The notes: generated by a model not told the origin, from the sequence alone. A DNA stretch of 64,000 bases from Pseudomonas citri (GCF_025336485.1 NZ_JAODAB010000009.1:151919-215918); one strand, 5' to 3'; shown: positions 53,915-63,692, counted from the stretch's first letter. Numbers and translations are program-made.

Positions 53915-54020
53915 GGGGCTCGACAGTTGATAACGAGCCTGAAGGCTAGCGCAAAGCGCCAGCCCAGAGCCAGGGCTGAAACATCGGAACACGCTTTAGG
54001 GGCCGATATTTCATCTTCTG

Positions 54021-54338
54021 TCAGATCACCAGAATGGCTTGCGCCAGTTGTGCATCGGTAGCGTTCAGCTGTGGCGCCTGCTGACGGATGTAATCCAGGG
54101 CGCTTTCCAGTTTCACCCCACGGATGGCGCCTTCGCTGGCCACGAAGCTGGCGGCGTCATCGCGGGCAGCCTGGACGATCTTGTTGTCACGCAGCGACGA
54201 GGTTGCATCGGACGTCGCATCGGACGTGGCCTTGAGCGCGCCGACGACAGCGTCTGTGGTCACGATAAAGCTGCTGGCGCTGGATTGGGTGGCGACGGCC
54301 AGCAAGGCAGCTGCGCTGAGCAGGCGAAGACGGGTCAT
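54021..54338 (-). CDS. DUF2388 small exported protein, copy 3
   Basis: The 105-residue product has a signal peptide (about 1-21) and a DUF2388 core SLRDNKIVQAARDDAASFVASEGAIRGVKLESALDYIRQQAP, ending LAQAILVI. It also contains a repeated ATSDATSDATSS stretch. AAGGAG lies before ATG 54338. As the most upstream copy it probably heads the DUF2388-DUF4105 operon. Confidence 0.82.
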   Translation of the reverse strand: MTRLRLLSAAALLAVATQSSASSFIVTTDAVVGALKATSDATSDATSSLRDNKIVQAARDDAASFVASEGAIRGVKLESALDYIRQQAPQLNATDAQLAQAILVI

Positions 54339-54572
54339 GATGAAACTCCTTGGATGATGAGATGGCGCGATGCGCGTAGCAGGCGGAGGAAACGCATGCT
54401 GGATGCGCATTACCAGGTGCGCCTCGATATTAAGGCAGAACGAGTCGGTTGACAGCTTTGGCGTACCCGAGCGTTGCGTTATCCCGCTGCGGGAAAACTG
54501 TACCTGTAATTATTTAAGATTAAGAAAACTGTTATGTTCTGGGGATGATGTGAAAATAGATCCTTGAAAACG

Positions 54573-54608
54573 ACAAGACCCGTCGCGGTTTCCCGCGACG
54601 GGTCTTGT
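54573..54608. terminator. Strong terminator downstream of DUF1127 gene
   Basis: A 16-base perfect inverted repeat (ACAAGACCCGTCGCGG and its complement) has a TTTC loop. A T-rich run follows on the minus strand, ending the DUF1127 transcript. Confidence 0.88.
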
Positions 54609-54663
54609 TTGTTCAATTCGGTGCTGGCGGTGGACCCGGTGGGTCAGGGCCAGCGAGGCTGAG

Positions 54664-54879
54664 TTAGCGCCAGAACGGCTTGCTCAGCTCTTCGTAGCGT
54701 TGTGCTTCGCTGATACCAGCGTCAGCCAGCAGACGCGAATCCAGACGAGCCAGTTGATGGCGGCTGGAGATGCGGCGCTGCCACAACATCAGGTTGGCGA
54801 TCACGCGCAGAGGCAGGGAAGCCTGGTTTTTTTCAGCTTTGTCTTCGAAAAACAGCTCGGAACTGAGTGTACGTTCCAT
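54664..54879 (-). CDS. DUF1127 family small protein
   Basis: The 71-residue protein ends with the DUF1127 (YjiS-like) motif RRISSRHQLARLDSRLLADAGISEAQRYEELSKPFW. Such small arginine-rich proteins are regulatory or RNA-binding in the few cases studied. ATG at 54879 has a GGAAGGA site nine bases upstream; an ATG at 54888 lies on that site. A strong terminator follows and an operator-like palindrome (54963-54979) precedes it. Confidence 0.85.
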   Translation of the reverse strand: MERTLSSELFFEDKAEKNQASLPLRVIANLMLWQRRISSRHQLARLDSRLLADAGISEAQRYEELSKPFWR

Positions 54880-55198
54880 GGTTGACATCCTTCCGCTTGT
54901 GGCGGGATTAGGTAGTGGTTTAACTGGTGCCCATGATCCTCTCGTTTGGCCAGTCTCTCTAGATACAGTTCATCTGTATTGTGAGAGACCAGTTAACTGT
55001 TAAAGAGCGGTGTACTGGTCGATATTGAGGCAACTGTACCTGTCAGCACTAAAATTGTGCATTCTTGGATGTCCAAGGGTGTCTGATAGGAAAATGTTGT
55101 AGGAAATCACCGGTACAGCAGTACAGTTTTTGTAAGAATGGAGACGTGTCTTTAACTCACTGCAAAACTGTATTTGCCCTACCGGTGATCCAGCTGTA
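54880..55198. promoter_or_regulatory. 319-base regulatory gap with repeated CTGTAC/CTGTAT motifs
   Basis: The gap lies between the CoA-transferase gene end and the DUF1127 gene and holds the latter's promoter. It contains a palindrome ATACAG-N5-CTGTAT at 54963-54979, AACTGTACCTGT at 55032-55043, an inverted CTGTAC pair within 55112-55128, and CTGTAT near 55168-55173 and 55194-55199. The same 12-mer AACTGTACCTGT occurs at 54496-54507 on the other side of the gene. The cluster suggests a multi-site regulator, but which one is unknown. Confidence 0.5.
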
Positions 55199-56692
55199 TC
55201 AAACCGCGAGCATGCGCCCGGTTTCTTCCAGGTTGATGTGCCAGCTCAACGCTTCGCGAAGGATGTGAGGTGTGTGTCCACCCAAGGCGCACGCGGCTTC
55301 GAAATAATCATTCAAGGCCTGGCGATAGGAGGGATGCACACAATGGTCGATGATCGCCCGGGCCCGTTCCCGTGGCGCCAGGCCCCGCAGGTCGGCGAGG
55401 CCGACTTCGGTGACCAGGATGTCGACGTCATGTTCTGTGTGGTCCACATGGCTGACCATCGGCACTACGCTGGAAATCGCGCCACCCTTGGCAATTGATT
55501 TGGTCACGAAGATCGCCAGGTGGGCGTTGCGGGCGAAATCCCCCGAGCCCCCGATGCCATTCATCATTCGCGTGCCGCAGACATGGGTGGAGTTGACGTT
55601 GCCGTACAGGTCGAATTCCAGCGCGGTGTTGATGGCAATGATACCCAGGCGCCGCACGACTTCGGGGTGGTTGGAGATTTCCTGCGGACGCAGCACCAGC
55701 TTGTCCTTATACCTTTCAAGGTTGCCGAAGACGTCGGCGTTGCGTCGACCCGACAAGGTAATGGAACTGCCTGAGGCGAAACTCAGCTTGCCCGCATCGA
55801 TCAGGTCGAATGTGGAGTCTTGCAGGACCTCGGAGTACATGGTCAGGTCCTCGAACGGGGACGCGATCAATCCACACATGACGGCGTTGGCGATGTTGCC
55901 GATACCCGCCTGCAGTGGCCCAAGCTTGTTGGTCATACGTCCGGCCGCGACTTCCTGCTTGAGGAAATCGATCAAATGATCGGCAATCGCCTGGGTCTCG
56001 CTGTCCGGTGGAATGACGGTAGAGGGCGAATCCGCTTGTTGAGTAATGACGATGGCGGCGATCTTCTCCGGCGGGATCGGGATGGCGGTACTGCCGATGC
56101 GGTCGTCGGCCTTCACCAGGGGGATGGGAGTGCGGGTCGGCCGGTAGGTCGGTATATAGATGTCGTGCAGCCCTTCCAGGTTGGGATTGTGGGCGAGGTT
56201 GATTTCAACGATCACCTGCTTGGCGAAGATGGCGAAGCTGGCCGAGTTGCCCACCGAAGTGGTGGGCACGATATGACCCTGTTCGGTAATGGCTACCGCT
56301 TCAATCACGGCGATGTCGGGTAGCTTGAGCTGGGCGTTGCGCATTTGCTCAACGGTTTCCGAGAGGTGCTGGTCGATAAACATCACTTCGCCAGCGTTGA
56401 TCGCCTTGCGCAGGGTGCTGTCGACCTGGAAGGGCATGCGCCTGGCCAGTACGCCGGCCTCGGTCAGTTGCTTGTCCAGATCATTGCCCAGGCTTGCGCC
56501 GGTCATCAGGCTGATTTTCAGTGGGGTGGTCTTGGCGCGTTCGGCCAGGGCATGAGGCACCGCCTTCGCCTCACCGGCGCGGGTAAAACCGCTCATGCCG
56601 ACGGTCATGCCGTCCTCGATCAACAAGGCTGCTTCGGCAGCGCTCATTACCTTATTCAATAAAGAGGGGAGGCGGATGCGATCACGGTACAT
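55199..56692 (-). CDS. Acetyl-CoA hydrolase / succinyl-CoA:acetate CoA-transferase family protein
   Basis: The 497-residue protein belongs to the AarC/Ach1 family. It has MTVGMSGFTRAGEAKAVPHAL near residue 30. The MYSEVLQDSTFDLIDAG segment carries the likely catalytic Glu near residue 287. The C-terminal signature is GIGGSGDFARNAHLAIFVTKSIAKGG with the ELAD-like LVTEVGLADLRGLAPRERA. It transfers CoA between succinate and acetate or hydrolyses acetyl-CoA. The SD before ATG 56692 is weak. It is followed by a 319-base gap before the DUF1127 gene and preceded by the pnt operon end. Confidence 0.88.
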   Translation of the reverse strand: MYRDRIRLPSLLNKVMSAAEAALLIEDGMTVGMSGFTRAGEAKAVPHALAERAKTTPLKISLMTGASLGNDLDKQLTEAGVLARRMPFQVDSTLRKAINAGEVMFIDQHLSETVEQMRNAQLKLPDIAVIEAVAITEQGHIVPTTSVGNSASFAIFAKQVIVEINLAHNPNLEGLHDIYIPTYRPTRTPIPLVKADDRIGSTAIPIPPEKIAAIVITQQADSPSTVIPPDSETQAIADHLIDFLKQEVAAGRMTNKLGPLQAGIGNIANAVMCGLIASPFEDLTMYSEVLQDSTFDLIDAGKLSFASGSSITLSGRRNADVFGNLERYKDKLVLRPQEISNHPEVVRRLGIIAINTALEFDLYGNVNSTHVCGTRMMNGIGGSGDFARNAHLAIFVTKSIAKGGAISSVVPMVSHVDHTEHDVDILVTEVGLADLRGLAPRERARAIIDHCVHPSYRQALNDYFEAACALGGHTPHILREALSWHINLEETGRMLAV

Positions 56693-56847
56693 AGGTCATT
56701 GTCTCGGGCTGGAAGCAAGATGCGCAGTCTAGTGAATTCGCGCCATGCCCGACCCGCTACATAAGTCGCATTTGAGGCGTCTATTACGGGCGTTTCAGGC
56801 AAAACATTGTTACCGGATCGGTAACGTTTCGCCTTGATACAAATCAA

Positions 56848-56871
56848 AACGCCCCGACATGTCGGGGCGTT
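56848..56871. terminator. Terminator of the pnt operon
   Basis: AACGCCCCGACA and its complement TGTCGGGGCGTT form a perfect 24-base palindrome 20 bases after the pntB stop, followed by TTTTGATTTG on the minus strand. Confidence 0.85.
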
Positions 56872-56891
56872 GTTGGTCAAGCGACGAAGCC

Positions 56892-58325
56892 TTATTCCAC
56901 GGCTTTGACCATGTCTTCGATGACCTTCTTGGCGTCACCGAACACCATCATGGTCTTGTCGAGATAGAACAGCTCGTTGTCCAGGCCCGCGTAGCCGCTG
57001 GCCATCGAGCGCTTGTTGACGATGATGGTCTTGGCCTTGAAGGCTTCCAGGATCGGCATGCCGGCGATCGGCGACTTCGGATCGTTCTTCGCCGCCGGGT
57101 TGACCACGTCGTTGGCACCCAGCACCAGCACCACGTCGGCCTGGCCGAACTCGGAGTTGATGTCTTCCATCTCGAACACCTGGTCGTAAGGCACTTCGGC
57201 CTCAGCCAGCAAGACGTTCATGTGCCCAGGCATACGACCGGCCACCGGGTGGATCGCGTACTTCACGGTCACGCCATGGTGGGTCAGCTTCTCGGTCAGT
57301 TCTTTCAGCGCGTGCTGCGCCCGTGCTACCGCCAGGCCATAGCCCGGTACGATGATTACGGTGTCGGCGTTGGTCAGCAGGAACGTTGCGTCGTCAGCGG
57401 AACCGGACTTCACCGGGCGGGCCTCTTTCGAACCGGCCGGACCAGCATCCACGGTGTTGCCGAAGCCGCCCAGCAGTACATTGAAGAACGAACGGTTCAT
57501 CGCCTTGCACATGATGTACGACAGGATCGCACCACTCGAACCCACCAACGAACCTGCGATGATCAGCATCGAATTGTTCAGCGAGAAGCCGATACCCGCC
57601 GCCGCCCAGCCGGAGTAGCTGTTAAGCATCGACACCACCACCGGCATGTCAGCGCCGCCGATCGGGATGATGATCAGCACGCCCATCACGAAAGCCAGGG
57701 CGAGCATCAATGCGAACGCAGTGAGGTTGCCGGTGAGCATGAATGTTACGCCGAGCCCCAGTGTTGCCAGGCCCAGCACCGCATTCAGCTTGTGCTGACC
57801 GGAAAACTGTACCGGCGCACCTTGGAACAGGCGGAACTTGTACTTGCCGGAGAGCTTGCCGAAGGCGATCACCGAACCCGAGAAGGTGATGGCGCCGATG
57901 GCTGCGCCGAGGAACAGCTCCAGACGGTTGCCCGCCGGGATCGAGTCACCCAGTTGTTTGACGATGCCCAGCGACTGTGGCTCAACCACGGCGGCAATGG
58001 CAATGAACACCGCTGCCAGGCCGATCATGCTGTGCATGAAGGCTACCAGCTCCGGCATCTTGGTCATTTCAACGCGCTTGGCCATGATCGAACCGGCGGT
58101 ACCGCCGATCAGCAGGCCGACGATCACATAGCCGATACCGGCGGTGGCCAGCTCAGCGCCCAGCTTATAGATGAGGCCGACAGTGGTCAGGATTGCCAAT
58201 GCCATGCCAAGCATGCCGAACAGGTTGCCGCGACGCGACGTGGTCGGGTGCGACAGGCCTTTGAGAGCCTGGATGAAACAGATCGACGCGATCAGATAGA
58301 GCGTCGTGACGAGATTCATGCTCAT
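56892..58325 (-). CDS. pntB: NAD(P) transhydrogenase beta subunit
   Basis: The 477-residue protein has about eight to nine membrane spans in its first two-thirds and a C-terminal NADP(H)-binding domain III (about 290-477). That domain contains VIIVPGYGLAVARAQHAL, HPVAGRMPGHMNVLLAEAEVPYD and VLVLGANDVVNPAAK. With the alpha subunits it couples proton entry to reduction of NADP+ by NADH. ATG overlaps the pntAb stop in TAATG. Confidence 0.95.
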   Translation of the reverse strand: MSMNLVTTLYLIASICFIQALKGLSHPTTSRRGNLFGMLGMALAILTTVGLIYKLGAELATAGIGYVIVGLLIGGTAGSIMAKRVEMTKMPELVAFMHSMIGLAAVFIAIAAVVEPQSLGIVKQLGDSIPAGNRLELFLGAAIGAITFSGSVIAFGKLSGKYKFRLFQGAPVQFSGQHKLNAVLGLATLGLGVTFMLTGNLTAFALMLALAFVMGVLIIIPIGGADMPVVVSMLNSYSGWAAAGIGFSLNNSMLIIAGSLVGSSGAILSYIMCKAMNRSFFNVLLGGFGNTVDAGPAGSKEARPVKSGSADDATFLLTNADTVIIVPGYGLAVARAQHALKELTEKLTHHGVTVKYAIHPVAGRMPGHMNVLLAEAEVPYDQVFEMEDINSEFGQADVVLVLGANDVVNPAAKNDPKSPIAGMPILEAFKAKTIIVNKRSMASGYAGLDNELFYLDKTMMVFGDAKKVIEDMVKAVE

Positions 58326-58648
58326 TACTTGGGCGCCTCTTCTTTCACGCCTTTCGGGGCTTTTTTCTTGAACATCTCAAGCATGCGGCGCGTCACCAGG
58401 AAGCCACCGAACACGTTCACCGCCGCCAGGGCCACGGCCAGGGTTCCCATTGACTTGCCCAAGGGCGTTACGGTCAGTGCGGCAGCAAGCATGGCGCCGA
58501 CGATCACGATGGCCGAAATGGCGTTGGTTACGGCCATCAATGGCGTGTGCAGTGCGGGTGTAACGTTCCAGACCACGTGATAACCGACATAAATCGCCAG
58601 CACGAAGATGATCAGGTTATAGATACCGGGGGAGATGAGCTCTTCCAT
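58325..58648 (-). CDS. pntAb: NAD(P) transhydrogenase alpha-2 subunit (membrane)
   Basis: The 107-residue protein has three hydrophobic spans and matches the C-terminal membrane part of single-chain Pnt[29 protein letters not shown]. The split alpha subunit is usual in Pseudomonas. It lies 15 bases after pntAA and overlaps pntB. Confidence 0.94.
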   Translation of the reverse strand: MEELISPGIYNLIIFVLAIYVGYHVVWNVTPALHTPLMAVTNAISAIVIVGAMLAAALTVTPLGKSMGTLAVALAAVNVFGGFLVTRRMLEMFKKKAPKGVKEEAPK

Positions 58649-58663
58649 TGTCTGAATCCCTGC

Positions 58664-59785
58664 TTAGGCGTTTTTGCGGATGACCTGGCCGTCGCGGCAC
58701 ATCAGGCACGCGGCGACGATGTCGTCTTCAAGGTTCACGTCGAATTGACCTTCCTTGGTGAAGACCAGCTTCAGGAAGTCCAGCAAGTTGCGGGCATACA
58801 GCGCCGAAGCGTCCGCCGCGACTTCACCGGCCAGGTTGGTCGGGCCGACGATGGTCACGCCGTTCGCGACAACCACTTGATCGGCCACGGTCAGCGGGCA
58901 GTTGCCGCCTTGGGCTGCCGCGAGGTCGATGACCACCGAGCCGGGCTTCATCTGCGCAACGGTTTCGGCGCTCAGCAGGGTGGGTGCCTTGCGGCCCGGA
59001 ATCAATGCAGTGGTAATAACGATGTCCGCCTGCTTGGCGCGTTCATGCACGGCCTGGGCCTGGCGCTGCATCCAGCTGGCAGGCATCGGACGCGCGTAAC
59101 CACCGACGCCGACGGCGCACTCGCGCTCTTCATCGGTCTCGTAAGGCACGTCGACGAATTTGGCGCCAAGGGATTCGATTTGTTCTTTCACGGCTGGACG
59201 CACGTCCGATGCCTCGATCACCGCACCGAGGCGCTTGGCCGTGGCGATTGCCTGCAAACCGGCCACGCCAGCGCCGAGAATCAGCACGCGCGCCGCTTTC
59301 ACGGTGCCCGCAGCCGTCATCAACATCGGCATGAAGCGTGGATAGTAGTGGCCGGCCAGCAGCACGGCTTTATAGCCGGCAATGTTCGCCTGAGACGACA
59401 GCACGTCCAGGCTTTGGGCGCGAGAAGTACGTGGCGCGGCCTCAAGGGCGAACGCGGTAATGCCGCGCTCGGCCAGCTTGGAAATGGTTTCGTTGTTGAA
59501 CGGATTGAGCATGCCCACCAGAACGGTGCCGCTCTTGATCAGCGCAAGTTCGCTGTCGTTGGGAGCAACCACCTTGAGGATCAGCTCGGCCCCGAACGCA
59601 TCATTGGCAGTGCCAATGGTCGCGCCCGCCGCTTCATAGGCACTGTCAATAACACTGGCCTTGAGGCCCGCGCCGCTTTGAACAGTCACTTTATGGCCTT
59701 GGCCGACCAGCTTCTTGATGGTTTCCGGGGTAGCAGCAACCCGTGTTTCACCCGTTTGGGTTTCGAGGGGAACACCAATGTGCAC
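58664..59785 (-). CDS. pntAA: NAD(P) transhydrogenase alpha-1 subunit (NAD-binding)
   Basis: The 373-residue soluble protein starts MHIGVPLETQTGETRVAATPETI and has the domain I NAD(H)-binding motif VLILGAGVAGLQAIATAKRLGAVIEASDVRP near residue 168-198. The RQAQAVHERAKQADIVITTALIPG mobile-loop region follows. It is the first gene of pntAA-pntAb-pntB; CAGGAG precedes ATG 59785. Confidence 0.95.
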   Translation of the reverse strand: MHIGVPLETQTGETRVAATPETIKKLVGQGHKVTVQSGAGLKASVIDSAYEAAGATIGTANDAFGAELILKVVAPNDSELALIKSGTVLVGMLNPFNNETISKLAERGITAFALEAAPRTSRAQSLDVLSSQANIAGYKAVLLAGHYYPRFMPMLMTAAGTVKAARVLILGAGVAGLQAIATAKRLGAVIEASDVRPAVKEQIESLGAKFVDVPYETDEERECAVGVGGYARPMPASWMQRQAQAVHERAKQADIVITTALIPGRKAPTLLSAETVAQMKPGSVVIDLAAAQGGNCPLTVADQVVVANGVTIVGPTNLAGEVAADASALYARNLLDFLKLVFTKEGQFDVNLEDDIVAACLMCRDGQVIRKNA

Positions 59786-60222
59786 GTCAAATCTCCTGCG
59801 TGATCTTATTGAGTAAACCCAGGCACTTCGGATGGTGCGGCTGGGGGCGGCCGATCAGCACGATCCCGCCTGAAAACAGGCGGGGCGCGGCATTTTGCAG
59901 GCGAAAATTCAGCCCTTCAAGGGATTATGACGGGTGACGGAAAATTAACTACAAGTCACCCTGTGACCGAATGTCGCAATTATCGACCGGCATCCCACGT
60001 AGGCCGTGCTGTTCAAGGATTCAGGCTCAAATTGACAAAAACTCCCATCGGCCAAATGAATAAGCCCTGATAGGGTGCGCTATATGGCTCAAAGCCATGT
60101 ATTTAAACGCTTTAGAGACTACGGTACTAAATTGGTAACAGATTGACTGAATGCGACATATAGTTATATCTGTAGCGACTTTGATTAGTTGACTACCTAA
60201 ATAGGATATTAAATTTTCCTTA
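59786..60222. promoter_or_regulatory. 437-base gap: pnt promoter and leader hairpin; gcdR 3' side
   Basis: The pnt promoter must lie here. CCCGCCTG and CAGGCGGG (59865-59884, AAAA loop) form a hairpin about 80 bases upstream of pntAA, possibly in its leader. About 60040-60222 is unusually AT-rich. No gene is convincing; a 67-codon minus-strand frame at 60027-60230 overlaps the end of gcdR and looks spurious. Confidence 0.5.
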
Positions 60223-61119
60223 TTAATCAATAAGATAGTTGTTTGCCTGTTTCACCAGCCAATCGCGAAAAGCCCGAAGTGAGGCCGATTCGACCTTTCG
60301 CTCAGGAATCATCAGGTAGTACGCCTTGACGCTCGACAGCGCGTTACGGTTGGCGATCACCAAGCGTTTCTCCGTCAGTTCACGCTGGATCAAAAAGGGT
60401 GGGATCAATGCAATCCCCATGTCGTGCATGGCGGCTTGGGCCAGCATGGAGAATAGTTCATAACGCGGGCCTGTCAGGTCTCGTGCAATGTTCAGGTTCT
60501 GTGCGTTGAACCATTGGCGCCACGCATATGGGCGGGTGGTCTGCTGGAGCAAGGGCAGCTCCGCGATGGCTTCCGGTGTCAGGCTGTCCTGGTCACCGAG
60601 TAGGGCCGGACTGCATACAGGCATCGGATTCTCGCCCATCAGTTTGTGGGATTCGGTACCGGACCAGTCTGCATCGCCGAAATAGATGGCGGCGTCAAAA
60701 TCGGTATCGGCAAAGAGAAAGGGACGCGTGCGATTGGTCAGGTTGACCGTGACTTCCGGGTGCGCCTGTTGAAAGTCCTTGAGGCGCGGCAGCAGCCATT
60801 GGGTCCCGAATGTTGGCACCACCGCCAGCTCGATCACGTTGGCACCGGTGTGCCCCATGACCGACAGGGTATCGCGCTCGACAGCGTCCAATTGGGTAGC
60901 CACCCGTCGACTGTAGGAAAGACCCGCCTCGGTCAGCTTGACCCCGCGCCGCGAGCGTCGGAACAACTCCACGCTGAGAAAATCCTCCAGGCTGGCGATC
61001 TGTCGGCATATGGCTCCTTGGGTCAGGGAGAGCTCCTGGGCGGCCTTGGTGAAGCTTTCATGACGAGCAGCTGCCTCGAAGCTGACCAGGGCGGCAGTGC
61101 TGGGGATTTTGCGGCGCAT
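60223..61119 (-). CDS. gcdR: LysR-family regulator of glutarate catabolism (GcdR, GcvA-like)
   Basis: The 298-residue protein has an N-terminal LysR helix-turn-helix (FEAAARHESFTKAAQELSLTQGAICRQIASLEDFLSVELFRRSRRGVKLTEAG, about residues 12-65) and an effector domain with VVPTFGTQWLLPRLKDFQQAHPEV. It belongs to the GcvA-like branch. GAGGGAG precedes ATG 61119. It is divergent from gcdH with a 157-base gap, the same arrangement as gcdR-gcdH in P. putida, where glutarate is the inducer. Confidence 0.87.
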   Translation of the reverse strand: MRRKIPSTAALVSFEAAARHESFTKAAQELSLTQGAICRQIASLEDFLSVELFRRSRRGVKLTEAGLSYSRRVATQLDAVERDTLSVMGHTGANVIELAVVPTFGTQWLLPRLKDFQQAHPEVTVNLTNRTRPFLFADTDFDAAIYFGDADWSGTESHKLMGENPMPVCSPALLGDQDSLTPEAIAELPLLQQTTRPYAWRQWFNAQNLNIARDLTGPRYELFSMLAQAAMHDMGIALIPPFLIQRELTEKRLVIANRNALSSVKAYYLMIPERKVESASLRAFRDWLVKQANNYLID

Positions 61120-61276
61120 GTACGACTCCCTCACTCATTAGCGAAATAAACGTGGTTTATGACGTTTACGAAGTGAGAAATTAGCACAACAGCGTGCAGA
61201 ATCGTCGTTTGCTTTGGTAGGAAACGGCGCCTAGGATCCATGCATGCTTTCCACTTAATCGATGAGGACCTCTTTC

Positions 61277-62458
61277 ATGGCCGGTAAAGCGAGCTTCAAT
61301 TGGATCGATCCGTTGTTGCTGGACCAGCAGCTCACTGAAGAGGAGCGCATGATCCGCGACACTGCTGAGCAGTTCGCCCAGCAAAAACTTGCGCCGCGCG
61401 TGCTGGAAGCGTTCCGTCATGAAAAAACCGATCCGGCGATTTTTCGTGAGATGGGTGAAGTGGGGCTGCTGGGAGCGACCATTCCCGAGCAGTACGGCGG
61501 CAGTGGCCTGAACTATGTCAGCTATGGCCTGATCGCCCGGGAAGTGGAGCGCGTCGATTCCGGCTATCGCTCGATGATGAGCGTGCAATCTTCGCTGGTC
61601 ATGGTGCCGATCAATGAGTTCGGTACTGAGGCCCAGAAGCAGAAATACCTGCCGAAGTTGGCCTCTGGCGAATGGATCGGCTGTTTTGGCCTGACCGAGC
61701 CGAACCACGGTTCCGATCCTGGGGCGATGATTACCCGTGCGCGCAAGGTGGAGGGCGGCTACAGCCTGACCGGCAGCAAGATGTGGATCACCAACAGCCC
61801 TATCGCCGATGTCTTTGTTGTCTGGGGTAAGGATGACGCTGGCGATATCCGGGGCTTCGTGCTCGAGAAAGGCTGGAAGGGCCTGAGTGCGCCGGCCATC
61901 CACGGCAAAGTCGGGCTGCGGGCCTCAATCACCGGTGAGATCGTCATGGACAATGTGTTCGTTCCGGAAGAAAACATCTTCCCGGACGTGCGTGGCCTCA
62001 AGGGGCCGTTCACTTGCTTGAATTCGGCGCGTTACGGCATTTCCTGGGGGGCCCTGGGAGCCGCTGAGTTCTGCTGGCACACCGCTCGCCAATACACCCT
62101 GGATCGCCAGCAGTTCGGTCGCCCTCTGGCGGCCAATCAGTTGATCCAGAAAAAACTGGCCGACATGCAAACGGAAATCACCCTTGCCTTGCAAGGATGT
62201 CTGCGACTGGGTCGCATGAAAGACGAAGGTAGCGCTGCGGTGGAAATCACCTCGATCATGAAGCGCAACTCCTGTGGCAAGTCGCTGGATATCGCCCGCA
62301 TGGCGCGGGACATGCTCGGCGGCAACGGTATTTCCGATGAGTTTGGCATCGCGCGACATCTGGTGAACCTTGAGGTGGTGAATACCTACGAAGGCACGCA
62401 CGACGTCCATGCGCTGATCCTCGGGCGGGCGCAAACCGGAATCCAGGCGTTCTATTGA
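61277..62458 (+). CDS. gcdH: Glutaryl-CoA dehydrogenase
   Basis: The 393-residue protein is an FAD acyl-CoA dehydrogenase. It has [22 protein letters not shown] at the start, [22 protein letters not shown] (FAD/substrate loop) near residue 135 and the decarboxylating-type [21 protein letters not shown]-terminus with the catalytic Glu near 371. It oxidises and decarboxylates glutaryl-CoA to crotonyl-CoA, late in lysine and glutarate breakdown. ATG at 61277 has GAGGA eight bases upstream; ATG at 61262 has none. Confidence 0.94.
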   Translation: MAGKASFNWIDPLLLDQQLTEEERMIRDTAEQFAQQKLAPRVLEAFRHEKTDPAIFREMGEVGLLGATIPEQYGGSGLNYVSYGLIAREVERVDSGYRSMMSVQSSLVMVPINEFGTEAQKQKYLPKLASGEWIGCFGLTEPNHGSDPGAMITRARKVEGGYSLTGSKMWITNSPIADVFVVWGKDDAGDIRGFVLEKGWKGLSAPAIHGKVGLRASITGEIVMDNVFVPEENIFPDVRGLKGPFTCLNSARYGISWGALGAAEFCWHTARQYTLDRQQFGRPLAANQLIQKKLADMQTEITLALQGCLRLGRMKDEGSAAVEITSIMKRNSCGKSLDIARMARDMLGGNGISDEFGIARHLVNLEVVNTYEGTHDVHALILGRAQTGIQAFY

Positions 62459-62471
62459 TAGGAGAACGATG

Positions 62472-63692
62472 ATGGGCGCGCTTTCGCATCTGCGTGTACT
62501 GGATTTATCGAGGGTGCTGGCCGGGCCTTGGGCGGGGCAGATCCTTGCGGACCTGGGGGCAGAGGTCATCAAGGTCGAGCGTCCTGGGAGCGGTGACGAT
62601 ACCCGCGCCTGGGGGCCGCCCTTCTTGAAGGATGCACTGGGCGAGAATACGACCGAAGCGGCCTATTACCTGTCGGCCAATCGAAATAAACAGTCAGTCA
62701 CGATCGACTTCACCCGTCCGGAGGGGCAGGCGTTGGTGCGAGAGTTGGCAGCCAGGTCCGACATCCTGATCGAGAACTTCAAGGTGGGCGGGTTGGCAGC
62801 CTATGGGCTGGACTACGATTCGCTGAAAGCGGTCAATCCGCAGCTGATCTATTGCTCGATCACCGGCTTTGGCCAGACGGGCCCTTACGCCAAGCGCGCA
62901 GGGTATGACTTCATGATCCAAGGGTTGGGAGGCTTGATGAGCCTTACCGGTCGACCTGAAGGTGATGAGGGGGCTGGGCCGGTCAAAGTCGGCGTTGCAC
63001 TGACGGATATTCTTACGGGGCTTTATTCGACCGTTGCCATCCTGGCTGCGTTGGCTCATCGCGATCATGCGGGGGGCGGGCAGCACATTGATATGGCCTT
63101 GCTGGATGTTCAAGTGGCGTGTCTGGCCAACCAGGCGATGAATTACCTGACCACGGGTAATGCGCCGAGGCGGCTGGGCAATGCGCACCCGAACATCGTG
63201 CCTTATCAGGATTTTCCTACGGCTGATGGTGATTTCATCCTTACCGTAGGTAATGACGGTCAGTTCCGAAAATTTGCCGAGGTTGCCGGTCGGCCGCAAT
63301 GGGCCGACGATCCTCGTTTCGCCACGAATAAGCAGAGGGTGGCAAACCGGGCGCTGCTGATCCCCTTGATCCGTCAGGCGACGGTGTTCAAGACCACGGC
63401 TGAATGGGTGGCTCGGTTGGAAGAGGTGGGGGTGCCTTGTGGGCCGATCAATGATCTGGCCCAAGTGTTTGCCGATCCTCAAGTAAGGGCTCGTGGCCTC
63501 GCAATGGAGCTGCCCCACGCTTTGGGGGGCATGGTGCCGCAAGTCGCCAATCCGATTCGCTTGTCCGAAACACCCATACAGTATCGAAGTGCACCGCCGT
63601 TGCTGGGGGAGCATACGTTGGAGGTGTTGCAGCGGGTGCTAGGGCTGGACGAGGCTGCGGTGGCGGGGTTTAGAGAGGCGGGGGTTCTGTGA
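62472..63692 (+). CDS. gcdG: Succinyl-CoA:glutarate CoA-transferase (CaiB/family III)
   Basis: The 406-residue protein is a family III CoA-transferase. It has LRVLDLSRVLAGPWAGQILADLGAEVIKVERPG near residues 6-38, NRNKQSVTIDFTRPEGQALV, and the likely catalytic Asp in GVALTDILTG near residue 178. It charges glutarate with CoA for GcdH. It begins 13 bases after gcdH. The ATG at 62472 has better Shine-Dalgarno spacing (AGGAG, seven bases) than the adjacent ATG at 62469. The same gene is called gcoT in some P. putida work. Confidence 0.88.
   Translation: MGALSHLRVLDLSRVLAGPWAGQILADLGAEVIKVERPGSGDDTRAWGPPFLKDALGENTTEAAYYLSANRNKQSVTIDFTRPEGQALVRELAARSDILIENFKVGGLAAYGLDYDSLKAVNPQLIYCSITGFGQTGPYAKRAGYDFMIQGLGGLMSLTGRPEGDEGAGPVKVGVALTDILTGLYSTVAILAALAHRDHAGGGQHIDMALLDVQVACLANQAMNYLTTGNAPRRLGNAHPNIVPYQDFPTADGDFILTVGNDGQFRKFAEVAGRPQWADDPRFATNKQRVANRALLIPLIRQATVFKTTAEWVARLEEVGVPCGPINDLAQVFADPQVRARGLAMELPHALGGMVPQVANPIRLSETPIQYRSAPPLLGEHTLEVLQRVLGLDEAAVAGFREAGVL

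Noticed and set aside
56859..58580. A 573-codon plus-strand frame opposite pntB and pntAb
   Set aside because: Its His/Arg/Gln-rich composition is that of an antisense shadow; pntB and pntAb are certain.
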